DNA from: a virus
IMG/VR virus record: IMGVR_UViG_3300044613_002045
Coordinates: 1 to 21,445 of that record
Reading direction: 5' to 3' (one strand)
Length of the DNA stretch: 21,445 nt
This document shows, one piece after another, positions 1 through 5,857 of this stretch. Numbering within the stretch: position 1 is the stretch's first letter; each line of letters begins with the position of its first letter. Made by a program: the position numbers and the translations under genes. The notes beneath the pieces are model-generated. The model was not told where the DNA came from. It searched no databases and saw only the letters and a program-made list of their open reading frames with translations.

Positions 1-363
1 GATCAGTTGATTGCCAAGATGAACTATGCAAAAGATTTTGCCGAATTGAAACTTGTATCAATTGATCCTAAGACAATCATTGGTGCATCATCGTTGTGGG
101 TATACAATACCAAAACACGAAAACTTGGTGTGTATCAAGCCGCTGATGCTGCTGGTTTAAATGTAAAAGGCTCTACGATACAAAACTTTGCCGAGAGTAA
201 ATCGGTAAGCAAAAAGTTACGCAAACCAGAGGCAACAATATCTGAAGTGTTGAAAGGTGGTAAAGTTGCGTTGCGTAGTGTGTTAAATGATATTCGTGCC
301 GTTGAAAGTGCATTGACAGGACGAATCAATACTGATACAATATTACTGAGAACTGTAAAATGA
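1..363 (+). CDS. C-terminal part of an unrecognised phage protein (5' end outside window)
   Basis: The frame is open from base 1 (GAT CAG, then a TTG) to the TGA at 361-363, so this is the last ~120 residues of a longer protein; neither the TTG at 7 nor the ATG at 19 need be a start. The tail contains a motif around LWVYNTKTRKLG, then a KGSTIQNF stretch and a basic KKLRKPE segment, ending in TILLRTVK. I have an impression of similar C-termini in large proteins of T4-like marine and freshwater phages, but I cannot attach a function. It lies directly upstream of rnh and is separated from it by a terminator-like hairpin. A sigma70-like promoter is embedded in its last 20 codons. Confidence 0.75.
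   Translation, partial: DQLIAKMNYAKDFAELKLVSIDPKTIIGASSLWVYNTKTRKLGVYQAADAAGLNVKGSTIQNFAESKSVSKKLRKPEATISEVLKGGKVALRSVLNDIRAVESALTGRINTDTILLRTVK
313..341 (+). promoter_or_regulatory. Sigma70-like promoter (TTGACA-17-TACAAT) inside 3' end of first gene
   Basis: A perfect -35 TTGACA lies at 313-318 and TACAAT (5/6 to consensus) at 336-341, with 17 bp between them. Initiation would fall near 348, upstream of the hairpin at 383-407 and of rnh at 458. The hexamers lie in coding sequence, so chance is possible, but the same TTGACA-17 architecture recurs several times in this window. Confidence 0.45.
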
Positions 364-382
364 CAATGCGTGGCTATTACTA

Positions 383-423
383 CCGTAAGTTTAAATTCCA
401 CTTACGGGTTGCCTTTTTGTTTT
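383..423 (+). terminator. Rho-independent terminator-like hairpin before rnh
   Basis: CCGTAAGT (383-390) pairs perfectly with ACTTACGG (400-407) around a 9-nt loop. It is followed by a T-rich stretch (five Ts, a G, then five more) at about 413-423. It lies 20 nt after the stop codon of the first gene. The T tract starts 5 nt after the stem, so efficiency may be moderate. Confidence 0.6.
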
Positions 424-457
424 TAATTAAAGGCATTATTCTAGGACAACATGTAAA

Positions 458-1306
458 ATGATAATCTTTGACTACAATCAAGTAGCCATCTCCTCATTGA
501 TGGAACAAATCGGCTCATCTAAAAAGCCGGTTGAAGAGGCATTGGTGCGACATATGATTTTGAATGTAATTCGCACATATGTCAAAAAGTTCAAGGCTAC
601 ACACGGACCAGAAGTCGTGATTGCTTGTGACAATCGCAATTACTGGCGCCGTGAGTTTTTTCCACAATACAAGGCGGGTCGCAAGAAAACACGTGATGCG
701 TCTGGTCACGATTGGAATTCTATCTTTGAGTGTCTGCATAAAATCAAAGAAGAACTAAAAGAACATTCACCATATAAAGTCGTTGATGTTGACACTGCTG
801 AGGCTGATGACATTATCGCCACATTGACGATACGCTACTCTGCACACCAAAAGGTGATGATTCTGTCCTCAGATAAAGACTTTGCACAATTACAAAAGTT
901 TGACAACGTTGAACAGTATTCACCAATACTGAAGAAGTTCATCAAAGAACCTCTGCCAGCGGTACAGTTAAAGCAAATGATTATTCGTGGTGATAAGGGT
1001 GATGGCATACCTAACATTCTATCTGCTGATGATAGCATTGTAAATGGTGTGAGACAAAAGCCAATTACTGAAGCCAAGATTATCAACTGGCTGAATCAAG
1101 CACCAGAAGAATTCTGTGAAGGTGAAATGCTGCGTAATTACAAGCGCAACGAAATGATGATTGATTTGACCAGAGTGCCAGAATCACTTCAGAAAAGTAT
1201 TATAGATACATATGAAAGTGCTGCTGGTCACACCAAACAGCATTTTATGAATTACATGATTGCAAACAAACTTAAAAATCTAATTGAGGTCATTGATGAG
1301 TTCTGA
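458..1306 (+). CDS. rnh: RNase H / 5'-3' flap exonuclease (T4 Rnh-like, FEN1 family)
   Basis: In T4 the enzyme removes RNA primers and adjacent DNA from lagging-strand fragments, working with gp32. This protein has 282 residues (T4 Rnh has 305) and shows the metal-binding acidic set of the FEN/5'-exonuclease family: Asp5 in IFDYNQ, Asp58 in ACDNRNYWRREF, Glu115-Ala-Asp117-Asp118, Asp139 and Asp141 in SSDKD, and Asp179 and Asp182 in GDKGDGIPN, which is the helix-hairpin region. Lys72 and Arg75 in the YKAGRKK bridge are also present. The leader has only a weak ribosome site. The last 11 nt overlap the next gene, suggesting coupled translation. In T4, rnh lies near genes 33, 59 and 32; here those genes are about 14 kb away. 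Confidence 0.93.
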   Translation: MIIFDYNQVAISSLMEQIGSSKKPVEEALVRHMILNVIRTYVKKFKATHGPEVVIACDNRNYWRREFFPQYKAGRKKTRDASGHDWNSIFECLHKIKEELKEHSPYKVVDVDTAEADDIIATLTIRYSAHQKVMILSSDKDFAQLQKFDNVEQYSPILKKFIKEPLPAVQLKQMIIRGDKGDGIPNILSADDSIVNGVRQKPITEAKIINWLNQAPEEFCEGEMLRNYKRNEMMIDLTRVPESLQKSIIDTYESAAGHTKQHFMNYMIANKLKNLIEVIDEF

Positions 1307-1727
1307 AAAACTATACTCCGAAATATTTGAGGAGTTTGAAAAATTAACAACCAAACAAGAACGAATAAACTTTTTACGCAGTGAAGGTGATGAACGTTTT
1401 CGTTTCTTTCTTCAATTAGTATTCAACCCTGCTATAGAGTTTGATATTGCGCTGCCTGACAGGTATCGACCAGCAAAAGAACCTGCCGGTTTGAACTATG
1501 CTTATCTGGACACACAGATGCCGAAAATGTATCGATTCATCAAGAATCATCCTATGCGACCAGAAGGCTTTACCGCAGAAAAGACTACACAACAACTTTT
1601 AGTTATGGTAGAATCACTACATAAAGATGAGGCTGCTATCATACTGGATGTTCTACAAAAAAGATTCAAAGTAAAACAACTTACTGCCAATTTAGTTAGA
1701 GAAGCATTTCCTGATTTAGCAATATGA
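1296..1727 (+). CDS. Conserved T4-like phage protein of unknown function (DUF6433-like)
   Basis: The protein has 143 residues starting at ATG 1296. This start is preferred over the in-frame TTG at 1284 because GAGGT sits 6 nt upstream of it and the N-terminus MSSEKLYSEIFEEFEKL looks natural. It has a helical N-terminal half, a central segment with ALPDRYRP and GLNYAYLDTQMPKMYRFIKNHP, and a helical C-terminus. From memory it resembles the small family annotated as DUF6433 in T4-like phages. No catalytic motif or membrane segment is visible. It overlaps rnh by 11 nt and the next gene by 4 nt (ATGA), so it belongs to the same translational unit. Confidence 0.8.
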   Translation: MSSEKLYSEIFEEFEKLTTKQERINFLRSEGDERFRFFLQLVFNPAIEFDIALPDRYRPAKEPAGLNYAYLDTQMPKMYRFIKNHPMRPEGFTAEKTTQQLLVMVESLHKDEAAIILDVLQKRFKVKQLTANLVREAFPDLAI

Positions 1728-2164
1728 AAATAGTCGTTGTCTCTGGTGGATTTGATCCCATTCATTCGGGTCATCTTGCCTTGTTGCGTGAAGCATCGGG
1801 CATGGGTGACAAACTTATCGTAGGTGTAAACTCTGATGCGTGGCTCACACGTAAGAAGGGTAAGCCATTTATGAATATTCACGAACGCAAAGCCATACTT
1901 GAATCAATTCGTTGGGTTGATGAGGTGTGGGAGTTTGATGATTCGGATGACACCGCATGTGAGTTACTTTATCGTGTAAGAAATCATTTCAATCAAACAC
2001 TTCCGATTTTATCAAACTATTCAATTTGGTTTGCAAATGGTGGTGATCGCAACGAAACAAATAATGCAGAAGCAAGTGTACCAAACATCAACTTTGTGTA
2101 TGGTGTGGGTGGTAGCAATAAAAAGAACTCTTCTTCTTGGTTACTAAGGAGTTGGAATGAGTGA
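1724..2164 (+). CDS. Nucleotidyltransferase of the cytidylyltransferase/HldE-C superfamily
   Basis: This 146-residue protein opens with VVVSGGFDPIHSGH. The HSGH at residues 14-17 is the HxGH nucleotide-binding signature of GCT-type nucleotidyltransferases (glycerol-3-phosphate cytidylyltransferase, PPAT, and the C-terminal adenylyltransferase domain of heptose synthase HldE). GVNSDAWLTRKKGKP at about 34-48 and an NERK-like HERKAILESIRWVD follow. The C-terminal KKNSSSWLL occupies the place of the family's second motif (ISSTR-like), so that motif is degenerate. Substrate cannot be read from sequence; activation of a sugar phosphate or polyol phosphate fits the glycan genes that follow. It overlaps the preceding gene by ATGA, and the next gene starts 8 nt before its stop. 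Confidence 0.85.
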   Translation: MKIVVVSGGFDPIHSGHLALLREASGMGDKLIVGVNSDAWLTRKKGKPFMNIHERKAILESIRWVDEVWEFDDSDDTACELLYRVRNHFNQTLPILSNYSIWFANGGDRNETNNAEASVPNINFVYGVGGSNKKNSSSWLLRSWNE

Positions 2165-2303
2165 CGGTGGAAAAGGTTCGAAGCCTAGACCAATTGAAAT
2201 ACCACGTGAAAAATTTGAACAAAACTGGAATGCAATTTTTGGTAAAAAGGTGAAAAATGAAAGTAGCAGTCGTAACACCAACAATCGGCGCAAAAACACT
2301 TAG
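2157..2303 (+). CDS. Small conserved phage protein, MSDGGKGSKPRP type
   Basis: The protein has 48 residues and starts at ATG 2157 behind a strong AAGGAG at 2146-2151 with 5-nt spacing. The N-terminus MSDGGKGSKPRPIEIP and the following EKFEQNWNAIFGKK match a very small protein that I recall as recurrent in many unrelated phages (GGKGS.RP ... F..NWD.IF). Its function is unknown to me. Homologues usually end soon after the FGKK motif; here the frame continues about 17 more residues and runs 47 nt into the glycosyltransferase gene in another frame. That unusual overlap suggests either a recent stop-codon change or tight coupling. The ribosome site of the next gene lies inside this reading frame. 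Confidence 0.75.
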   Translation: MSDGGKGSKPRPIEIPREKFEQNWNAIFGKKVKNESSSRNTNNRRKNT

Positions 2304-3012
2304 ACAGTGTATTGAATCTGTTGAAGCACAAACATATGATGATGTGACACATTATATCGTTCTTGATGGTGAGGAAGAGCATGGCGACAAAATCTGGAAT
2401 CAACTTCAAGGCACATCAAAAGTTAAAACAATCCGTTTGGAAGAAAACATTGGCAAGGGTTGGTACGGTCATCGTGTATATGCAGCATGTGGTTATCTTG
2501 TCAATGCTGATGTTATATGTTATCTTGACGAAGACAATTGGTTTGAGCCTAATCATGTTGAGAAACTTGTTGAGAGAATCAAAAAGGGTGTTGATTGGGC
2601 ATACTCACTCAGAAAGATAGTTGACAAAGAAGGTAATTTTGTCGCTGAAGATAATTGTGAATCGTTAGGTCAATGGCCAATCTATTTCAACAAAGATGCA
2701 TTTCACATTGACACTTCATCGTTTATGGTGAAAGCAGACATTGCACGAAAAATTGGTCAAGCATGGTATGGTCAGTGGGGTGCTGATCGCAATTTCTTCA
2801 ATGCACTGAAACAATACTTTCCAAACTATTCATGTTCAAGGGAATATTCTTTGTGCTATCGTTTAGATGGTAATCCAAACTCAGTCAATGCCGAGTTCTT
2901 TGAAAAAGGTAATGCCGAAAACGAGAAACAATATCCCGATGGCTTTCCATGGAAACAACAATTTAAAGAAGAGTATGTTGTTGGACCTGGCATTACGATT
3001 GTGAGTGGATAA
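2257..3012 (+). CDS. GT2-family glycosyltransferase
   Basis: This 251-residue single-domain GT-A enzyme begins VAVVTPTIGAKTLRQCIESV, the typical family 2 nucleotide-sugar-binding start. A second acidic motif is IVLDGEE at about 34-40, and CYLDEDNWFEP at 88-98 contains the DxD motif (Asp91-Glu-Asp93) that chelates the metal and sugar diphosphate. GQWGADRNFF near residue 170 may supply the catalytic acidic region. There is no membrane segment, so it should act in the cytoplasm. Its start overlaps the 48-residue gene, and its stop shares an A with the next start (TAATG). Between an activating nucleotidyltransferase and two sugar-modifying enzymes it is probably the transferase of a phage glycan cassette; acceptor unknown. 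Confidence 0.9.
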   Translation: MKVAVVTPTIGAKTLRQCIESVEAQTYDDVTHYIVLDGEEEHGDKIWNQLQGTSKVKTIRLEENIGKGWYGHRVYAACGYLVNADVICYLDEDNWFEPNHVEKLVERIKKGVDWAYSLRKIVDKEGNFVAEDNCESLGQWPIYFNKDAFHIDTSSFMVKADIARKIGQAWYGQWGADRNFFNALKQYFPNYSCSREYSLCYRLDGNPNSVNAEFFEKGNAENEKQYPDGFPWKQQFKEEYVVGPGITIVSG

Positions 3013-3503
3013 TGATAATTGAGGATACAAATCTCAAAGGTGTTAAACTTATCAAGCCAACGGTACATGAAGATTATCGTGGCACGAATATTGAAGCATG
3101 GCACAAAGATAATTATGCACAGTTGGGTGTGAACTTTATCCTTGACAGTATTTCTACCTCACGCCGACACACTCTGCGTGGCATTCACGGTGATGATAGA
3201 ACAACAAAATTAGTTTCTTGCTTACATGGTACAATCTATCAAATCGTAATTAATCTTGATGAAGATTCAGATCAATATGGTCAATGGCAAGAGTTTACAC
3301 TATCAGACCGCAATGGTTATCAAGTGTTGTTACCACCAAAACACGGCAACGCACATTTGGTAATGTCTGAGCAGTGCGTATTCAGTTATAAACTTGACCA
3401 ATACTATGATCGTGCATCACAGTATACGGTAAAGTGGAATGATGATCGGTTCAACATTTATTGGCCAATCAAAAACCCTATTCTTTCTGAAAGAGATAGA
3501 TGA
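3012..3503 (+). CDS. RmlC-like dTDP-4-dehydrorhamnose 3,5-epimerase family cupin
   Basis: The 163-residue cupin has the RmlC layout: FILDSISTSRRHTLRGIHGD (about 42-61), where the family has S.s..GvlRGlHfq and the catalytic His; then GTIYQIVINL; then LLPPKHGNAHLVMSE corresponding to the usual IP.GfaHGF.vls; and YKLDQYYD carrying the position of the catalytic Tyr. It ends IYWPIKNPILSERDR, which is the conserved family tail (WP...p.lS.kD). The protein is slightly shorter than bacterial RmlC (about 180 residues). It could act on a dTDP- or other NDP-4-keto-sugar; no partner 4,6-dehydratase is in the window. It is coupled by a 1-nt overlap to the GT2 gene and ATGA to the epimerase. Confidence 0.87.
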   Translation: MIIEDTNLKGVKLIKPTVHEDYRGTNIEAWHKDNYAQLGVNFILDSISTSRRHTLRGIHGDDRTTKLVSCLHGTIYQIVINLDEDSDQYGQWQEFTLSDRNGYQVLLPPKHGNAHLVMSEQCVFSYKLDQYYDRASQYTVKWNDDRFNIYWPIKNPILSERDR

Positions 3504-4474
3504 GAACAGCATTGGTAACTGGTGGTGCAGGTTATCTTGGAAGTCATTTGGCAAAAGCACTGAAAAAAGCAGGCTACACTACAGTCTGCTTTGATATAAA
3601 ATCGCCACGCAACATGGTTTATTGGAACGATGCGTTCATCGGTGATGTTCGTGAATCAACTTTAGGGTGGCCATTCAATCAATATAAAATTGATGTAGTA
3701 TTCCATCTGGCAGGTCGTATTGAAGTTGGTGAATCAGTTAAACATCCCGAAGAGTTTTGGGATGTCAATGTGGGCGGCACGTGCAATCTACTTAACACAA
3801 TGAGGAAATTTGATGTTAGTAATATTGTTTATTCTTCTACTGCCGGCGTTTATCGTTCTCAGTTTACCAGCCTCTCTGAGAAAGCCGAAATAGATAACAA
3901 CAATCCGTATGCCAATAGTAAGTATGCTGCTGAGTGTGCAATTCGTGACGCAAAAGTGAATCATATCATCTTTCGTTTCTTTAATCTTGCTGGTGCCGAT
4001 CCTGATGGTGAGATGGGTGAAGACCACCATCCAGAAACACACTTGATTCCGCTAATGTTCAAAAGTCTAAATAACGAAAAGTTCATCGTATATGGAAATG
4101 ATTATCAAACGGCAGATGGCACTTGCATACGTGACTATGTTCATGTGTGTGATGTCGCTAATGCACATTTATTGGCTGATGAATATTTACAGAAAAAAGG
4201 AAAAAATCAACCTAGCCTATTCAATCTAGGCACTGGTAAAGGTTATACTGTACTACAAGTGATTGATGCTGCTAAACAGGAACTTGGCGTTCCAATTCAA
4301 TACACAATCGGTAAACGAAGAGAGGGTGACCCACGAAGGCTAGTTGCCAACTCTGATGCCGCCAAAGAACATCTTAATTTCAAACCCAAGCACGATTTAA
4401 AATCCATTTTGAGAACGGCGTATAATTGGTATGAGCGACAACAAAGAGAACGAAGTACAGGAAGTACAGTTTGA
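3500..4474 (+). CDS. NAD-dependent sugar epimerase, UDP-glucose 4-epimerase-like (extended SDR)
   Basis: The 324-residue extended short-chain dehydrogenase begins ALVTGGAGYLGSH with the Rossmann GxxGxxG at residues 8-14. GDVRE at 48-52, FHLAGRIEVGESV at 68-80 and the catalytic SST (112-114) with Tyr137-x-x-x-Lys141 in PYANSKYAAE follow. RFFNLAGADP and a nucleotide-sugar tail (KRREGDPRRLVANSDAAK) match the GalE group closely; GalE proteins are about 338 residues. It probably interconverts the C4 configuration of a UDP-hexose for the neighbouring transferase. The last 44 nt overlap the ClpP-like gene in another frame. Confidence 0.9.
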   Translation: MRTALVTGGAGYLGSHLAKALKKAGYTTVCFDIKSPRNMVYWNDAFIGDVRESTLGWPFNQYKIDVVFHLAGRIEVGESVKHPEEFWDVNVGGTCNLLNTMRKFDVSNIVYSSTAGVYRSQFTSLSEKAEIDNNNPYANSKYAAECAIRDAKVNHIIFRFFNLAGADPDGEMGEDHHPETHLIPLMFKSLNNEKFIVYGNDYQTADGTCIRDYVHVCDVANAHLLADEYLQKKGKNQPSLFNLGTGKGYTVLQVIDAAKQELGVPIQYTIGKRREGDPRRLVANSDAAKEHLNFKPKHDLKSILRTAYNWYERQQRERSTGSTV

Positions 4475-4976
4475 ACACTATGCCCATTTTTTGTCTGGCA
4501 GCATTGAGCCGACAAACATTGAGGCTGCGTCACGCTGGTTACTTTATGCAAAATTCAACAAGATTGAAAAGCCACTGACGCTACACATTAACTCAGAGGG
4601 TGGCAATCTAGGTGATGCTATAGGTCTTGCTGACTTGATGTTGGGTTTGGGCTTGCCCGTTCGCACACTTGCATATGGCAATCTAATGAGTGCTGCATTT
4701 GTGGTGTTCGCTGCTGGTGAAAAAGGTTATCGTGCAGTAGGCAAAAACACGACAATCATGATTCATCAATTCAATGATGAGATGGGTGGCAAGTATCATG
4801 ACATGCGGGCTTATGCTAAAGAGTGTGACAGGTATCATCATAAAATGGCAAAGATTCTTTCCGACTGTTCTAAACTGTCGGTCAAGGATGTGAAATCAAA
4901 GTTTCTGCGACCAACTGATGTTTGGCTGACCGCAGAGGATTTGGTAGAGTATGGTGTAGCAGATATTATCTTTTAG
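4431..4976 (+). CDS. ClpP-like serine peptidase (S14) with intact catalytic triad
   Basis: The 181-residue protein is close to the core length of bacterial ClpP. It shows FLSGSIEP (about 20-27, the family FL.g.I.d), LHINSEGGNLGDAIGLADLM (51-70), YGNLMSAAFVVFAAG with nucleophile Ser87, TTIMIHQF with His112, and LRPTDVWLTAEDLVEYGVAD with Asp163 aligned to the catalytic Asp of ClpP. All three catalytic residues are therefore present. There is no propeptide of note and no ATPase partner in the window. Phage roles considered for such proteins are prohead processing, or assembling with host ClpX/ClpA. The start at 4431 lies 44 nt inside the epimerase gene and lacks a strong ribosome site, so expression is probably coupled. 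An ssrA-type degradation tag is encoded in this same window. Confidence 0.92.
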   Translation: MSDNKENEVQEVQFEHYAHFLSGSIEPTNIEAASRWLLYAKFNKIEKPLTLHINSEGGNLGDAIGLADLMLGLGLPVRTLAYGNLMSAAFVVFAAGEKGYRAVGKNTTIMIHQFNDEMGGKYHDMRAYAKECDRYHHKMAKILSDCSKLSVKDVKSKFLRPTDVWLTAEDLVEYGVADIIF

Positions 4977-4987
4977 GAGCAATAAAT

Positions 4988-5140
4988 ATGTTGTCTGGCG
5001 GTAAGAAATTTCAGAAACCGAAAAAAACCAAATTTCACAAAAACCGTGAGCAGTACGAGAGTCAACAAATGAAGAATCAGAAGCATCATGATAAGTCTCT
5101 CTATCGCTTACTCAAGCAGGAAAAAGATTATGTCGTATAA
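4988..5140 (+). CDS. Small highly basic protein, unknown
   Basis: The protein has 50 residues and starts at ATG 4988, 7 nt after AGGAGC at 4975-4980, immediately behind the ClpP-like gene. About a third of it is Lys, Arg or His (GGKKFQKPKKTKFHKNREQY at the start, later NQKHHDKSLYRLLKQEKD), so nucleic-acid or other polyanion binding is plausible. No family is recognised. The upstream in-frame GTG/TTG extension was rejected because it would run deep into the peptidase gene. It overlaps the next small gene by 11 nt. Confidence 0.7.
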   Translation: MLSGGKKFQKPKKTKFHKNREQYESQQMKNQKHHDKSLYRLLKQEKDYVV

Positions 5141-5303
5141 AGAACAAATCAGGAAACGCATACGTGAACTTGAGGACAAGATTGCTGAGTCTGACATTGA
5201 CAAGGTTCAACTGGAAAGTCTGCGTTCCGAACTATCCAGACTGAACATGCAGGAATTTGAAGAAGACCTGCGGACTGAAGGTCAGCAACTACTCAAAGGT
5301 TAA
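5130..5303 (+). CDS. Small coiled-coil protein, unknown
   Basis: This 57-residue charged protein starts at ATG 5130 with AGGA about 8 nt upstream; the earlier in-frame ATG at 5088 lacks a ribosome site and lies inside the preceding gene. Residues 2-45 form a heptad-like helix (IRKRIRELEDKIAESD, LESLRSELSRLNM), suggesting a short coiled coil or dimer. No function is recognised. It is the last gene before the late promoter at 5321. Confidence 0.72.
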   Translation: MSYKEQIRKRIRELEDKIAESDIDKVQLESLRSELSRLNMQEFEEDLRTEGQQLLKG

Positions 5304-5320
5304 GTCGAGTCTTCTGTTCG

Positions 5321-5328
5321 TATAAATA
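5321..5328 (+). promoter_or_regulatory. T4-type late promoter (TATAAATA)
   Basis: The sequence at 5321-5328 is an exact match to the T4 late promoter element read by the gp55 sigma factor. Initiation is expected about 6 nt downstream, near 5334, leaving a short leader with GGAG at 5337-5340 before ATG 5347. It precedes two virion-type genes, as expected. It is the only exact copy seen on the + strand of the window. Confidence 0.8.
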
Positions 5329-5346
5329 AGCGAATAGGAGACTACT

Positions 5347-5856
5347 ATGCCATTAACAAGAATTCAAACTGGTGCATTGGCTAATGCCAATGTCACTTCG
5401 CCTAAACTGGCGCAAAATCTTAACATTTCTCTCACTAGAGTTCTAGAAGAAGCAAATATTTCTACAATTGCTCTTGGTGGTAATGTAAATATTGATGTTT
5501 CCAATAGCACAGTTTATTTCTTCAATGCCAACACTACGGCAAATCTAACATTCAATCTCCGTGCAAATGTCACACATACATTTGATTCTGCGACAGCGAT
5601 TGGTGAAACTACATCAGTTGCCATAGCCGTAAAACACGGAACTCAAAGACACTCCGCAAATCTGTATATTGACGGCGGTTTGATAACTGGCAATTTTTCT
5701 GGCACTTCAAATTCAATACTTTATGCGGCCAATACAAAACCCGAATTCGCTACTTTTTCGAGTAGTGAAATAAATCTTTTCAGTTATTCAATTTTTAAAA
5801 CAGCGGCAAATTCGTATACTGTGCTTGCTGGTAATACACTTTTTGGATTGACTTAA
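5347..5856 (+). CDS. Virion/tail-fibre-associated protein (putative)
   Basis: The protein has 169 residues with GGAG 6 nt before the start and a TATAAATA promoter 19 nt upstream of the ATG. The N-terminus MPLTRIQTGALANANVTSPKLA is typical of phage fibre or appendage proteins. The rest is rich in Asn, Thr, Ser and Ala with short beta-strand patterns (NVNIDVSNSTVYFFNANT; SANLYIDGG), suggesting a beta-structured trimeric protein. It is followed after 1 nt by the glycine-rich protein, so the two form a late pair, probably fibre and tip or adhesin. No enzymatic motif is seen; the exact structural role is inferred from composition and context. Confidence 0.7.
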   Translation: MPLTRIQTGALANANVTSPKLAQNLNISLTRVLEEANISTIALGGNVNIDVSNSTVYFFNANTTANLTFNLRANVTHTFDSATAIGETTSVAIAVKHGTQRHSANLYIDGGLITGNFSGTSNSILYAANTKPEFATFSSSEINLFSYSIFKTAANSYTVLAGNTLFGLT

Positions 5857-5857
5857 A

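Noticed and set aside
2171-2190. GGTTCGAAGCC resembling a tRNA T arm
   Set aside because: No matching acceptor or anticodon arm around it, and it lies in the GGKGS-type coding frame.
2611-2740. TTGACA hexamers near 2620 and 2711
   Set aside because: No -10-like hexamer at 16-18 bp; probably chance in coding sequence.
4981-4988. AATAAATA as a late promoter for the small basic protein
   Set aside because: It overlaps that gene's ATG at 4988, so a transcript from it would miss the start codon; it could at most serve the following small gene.
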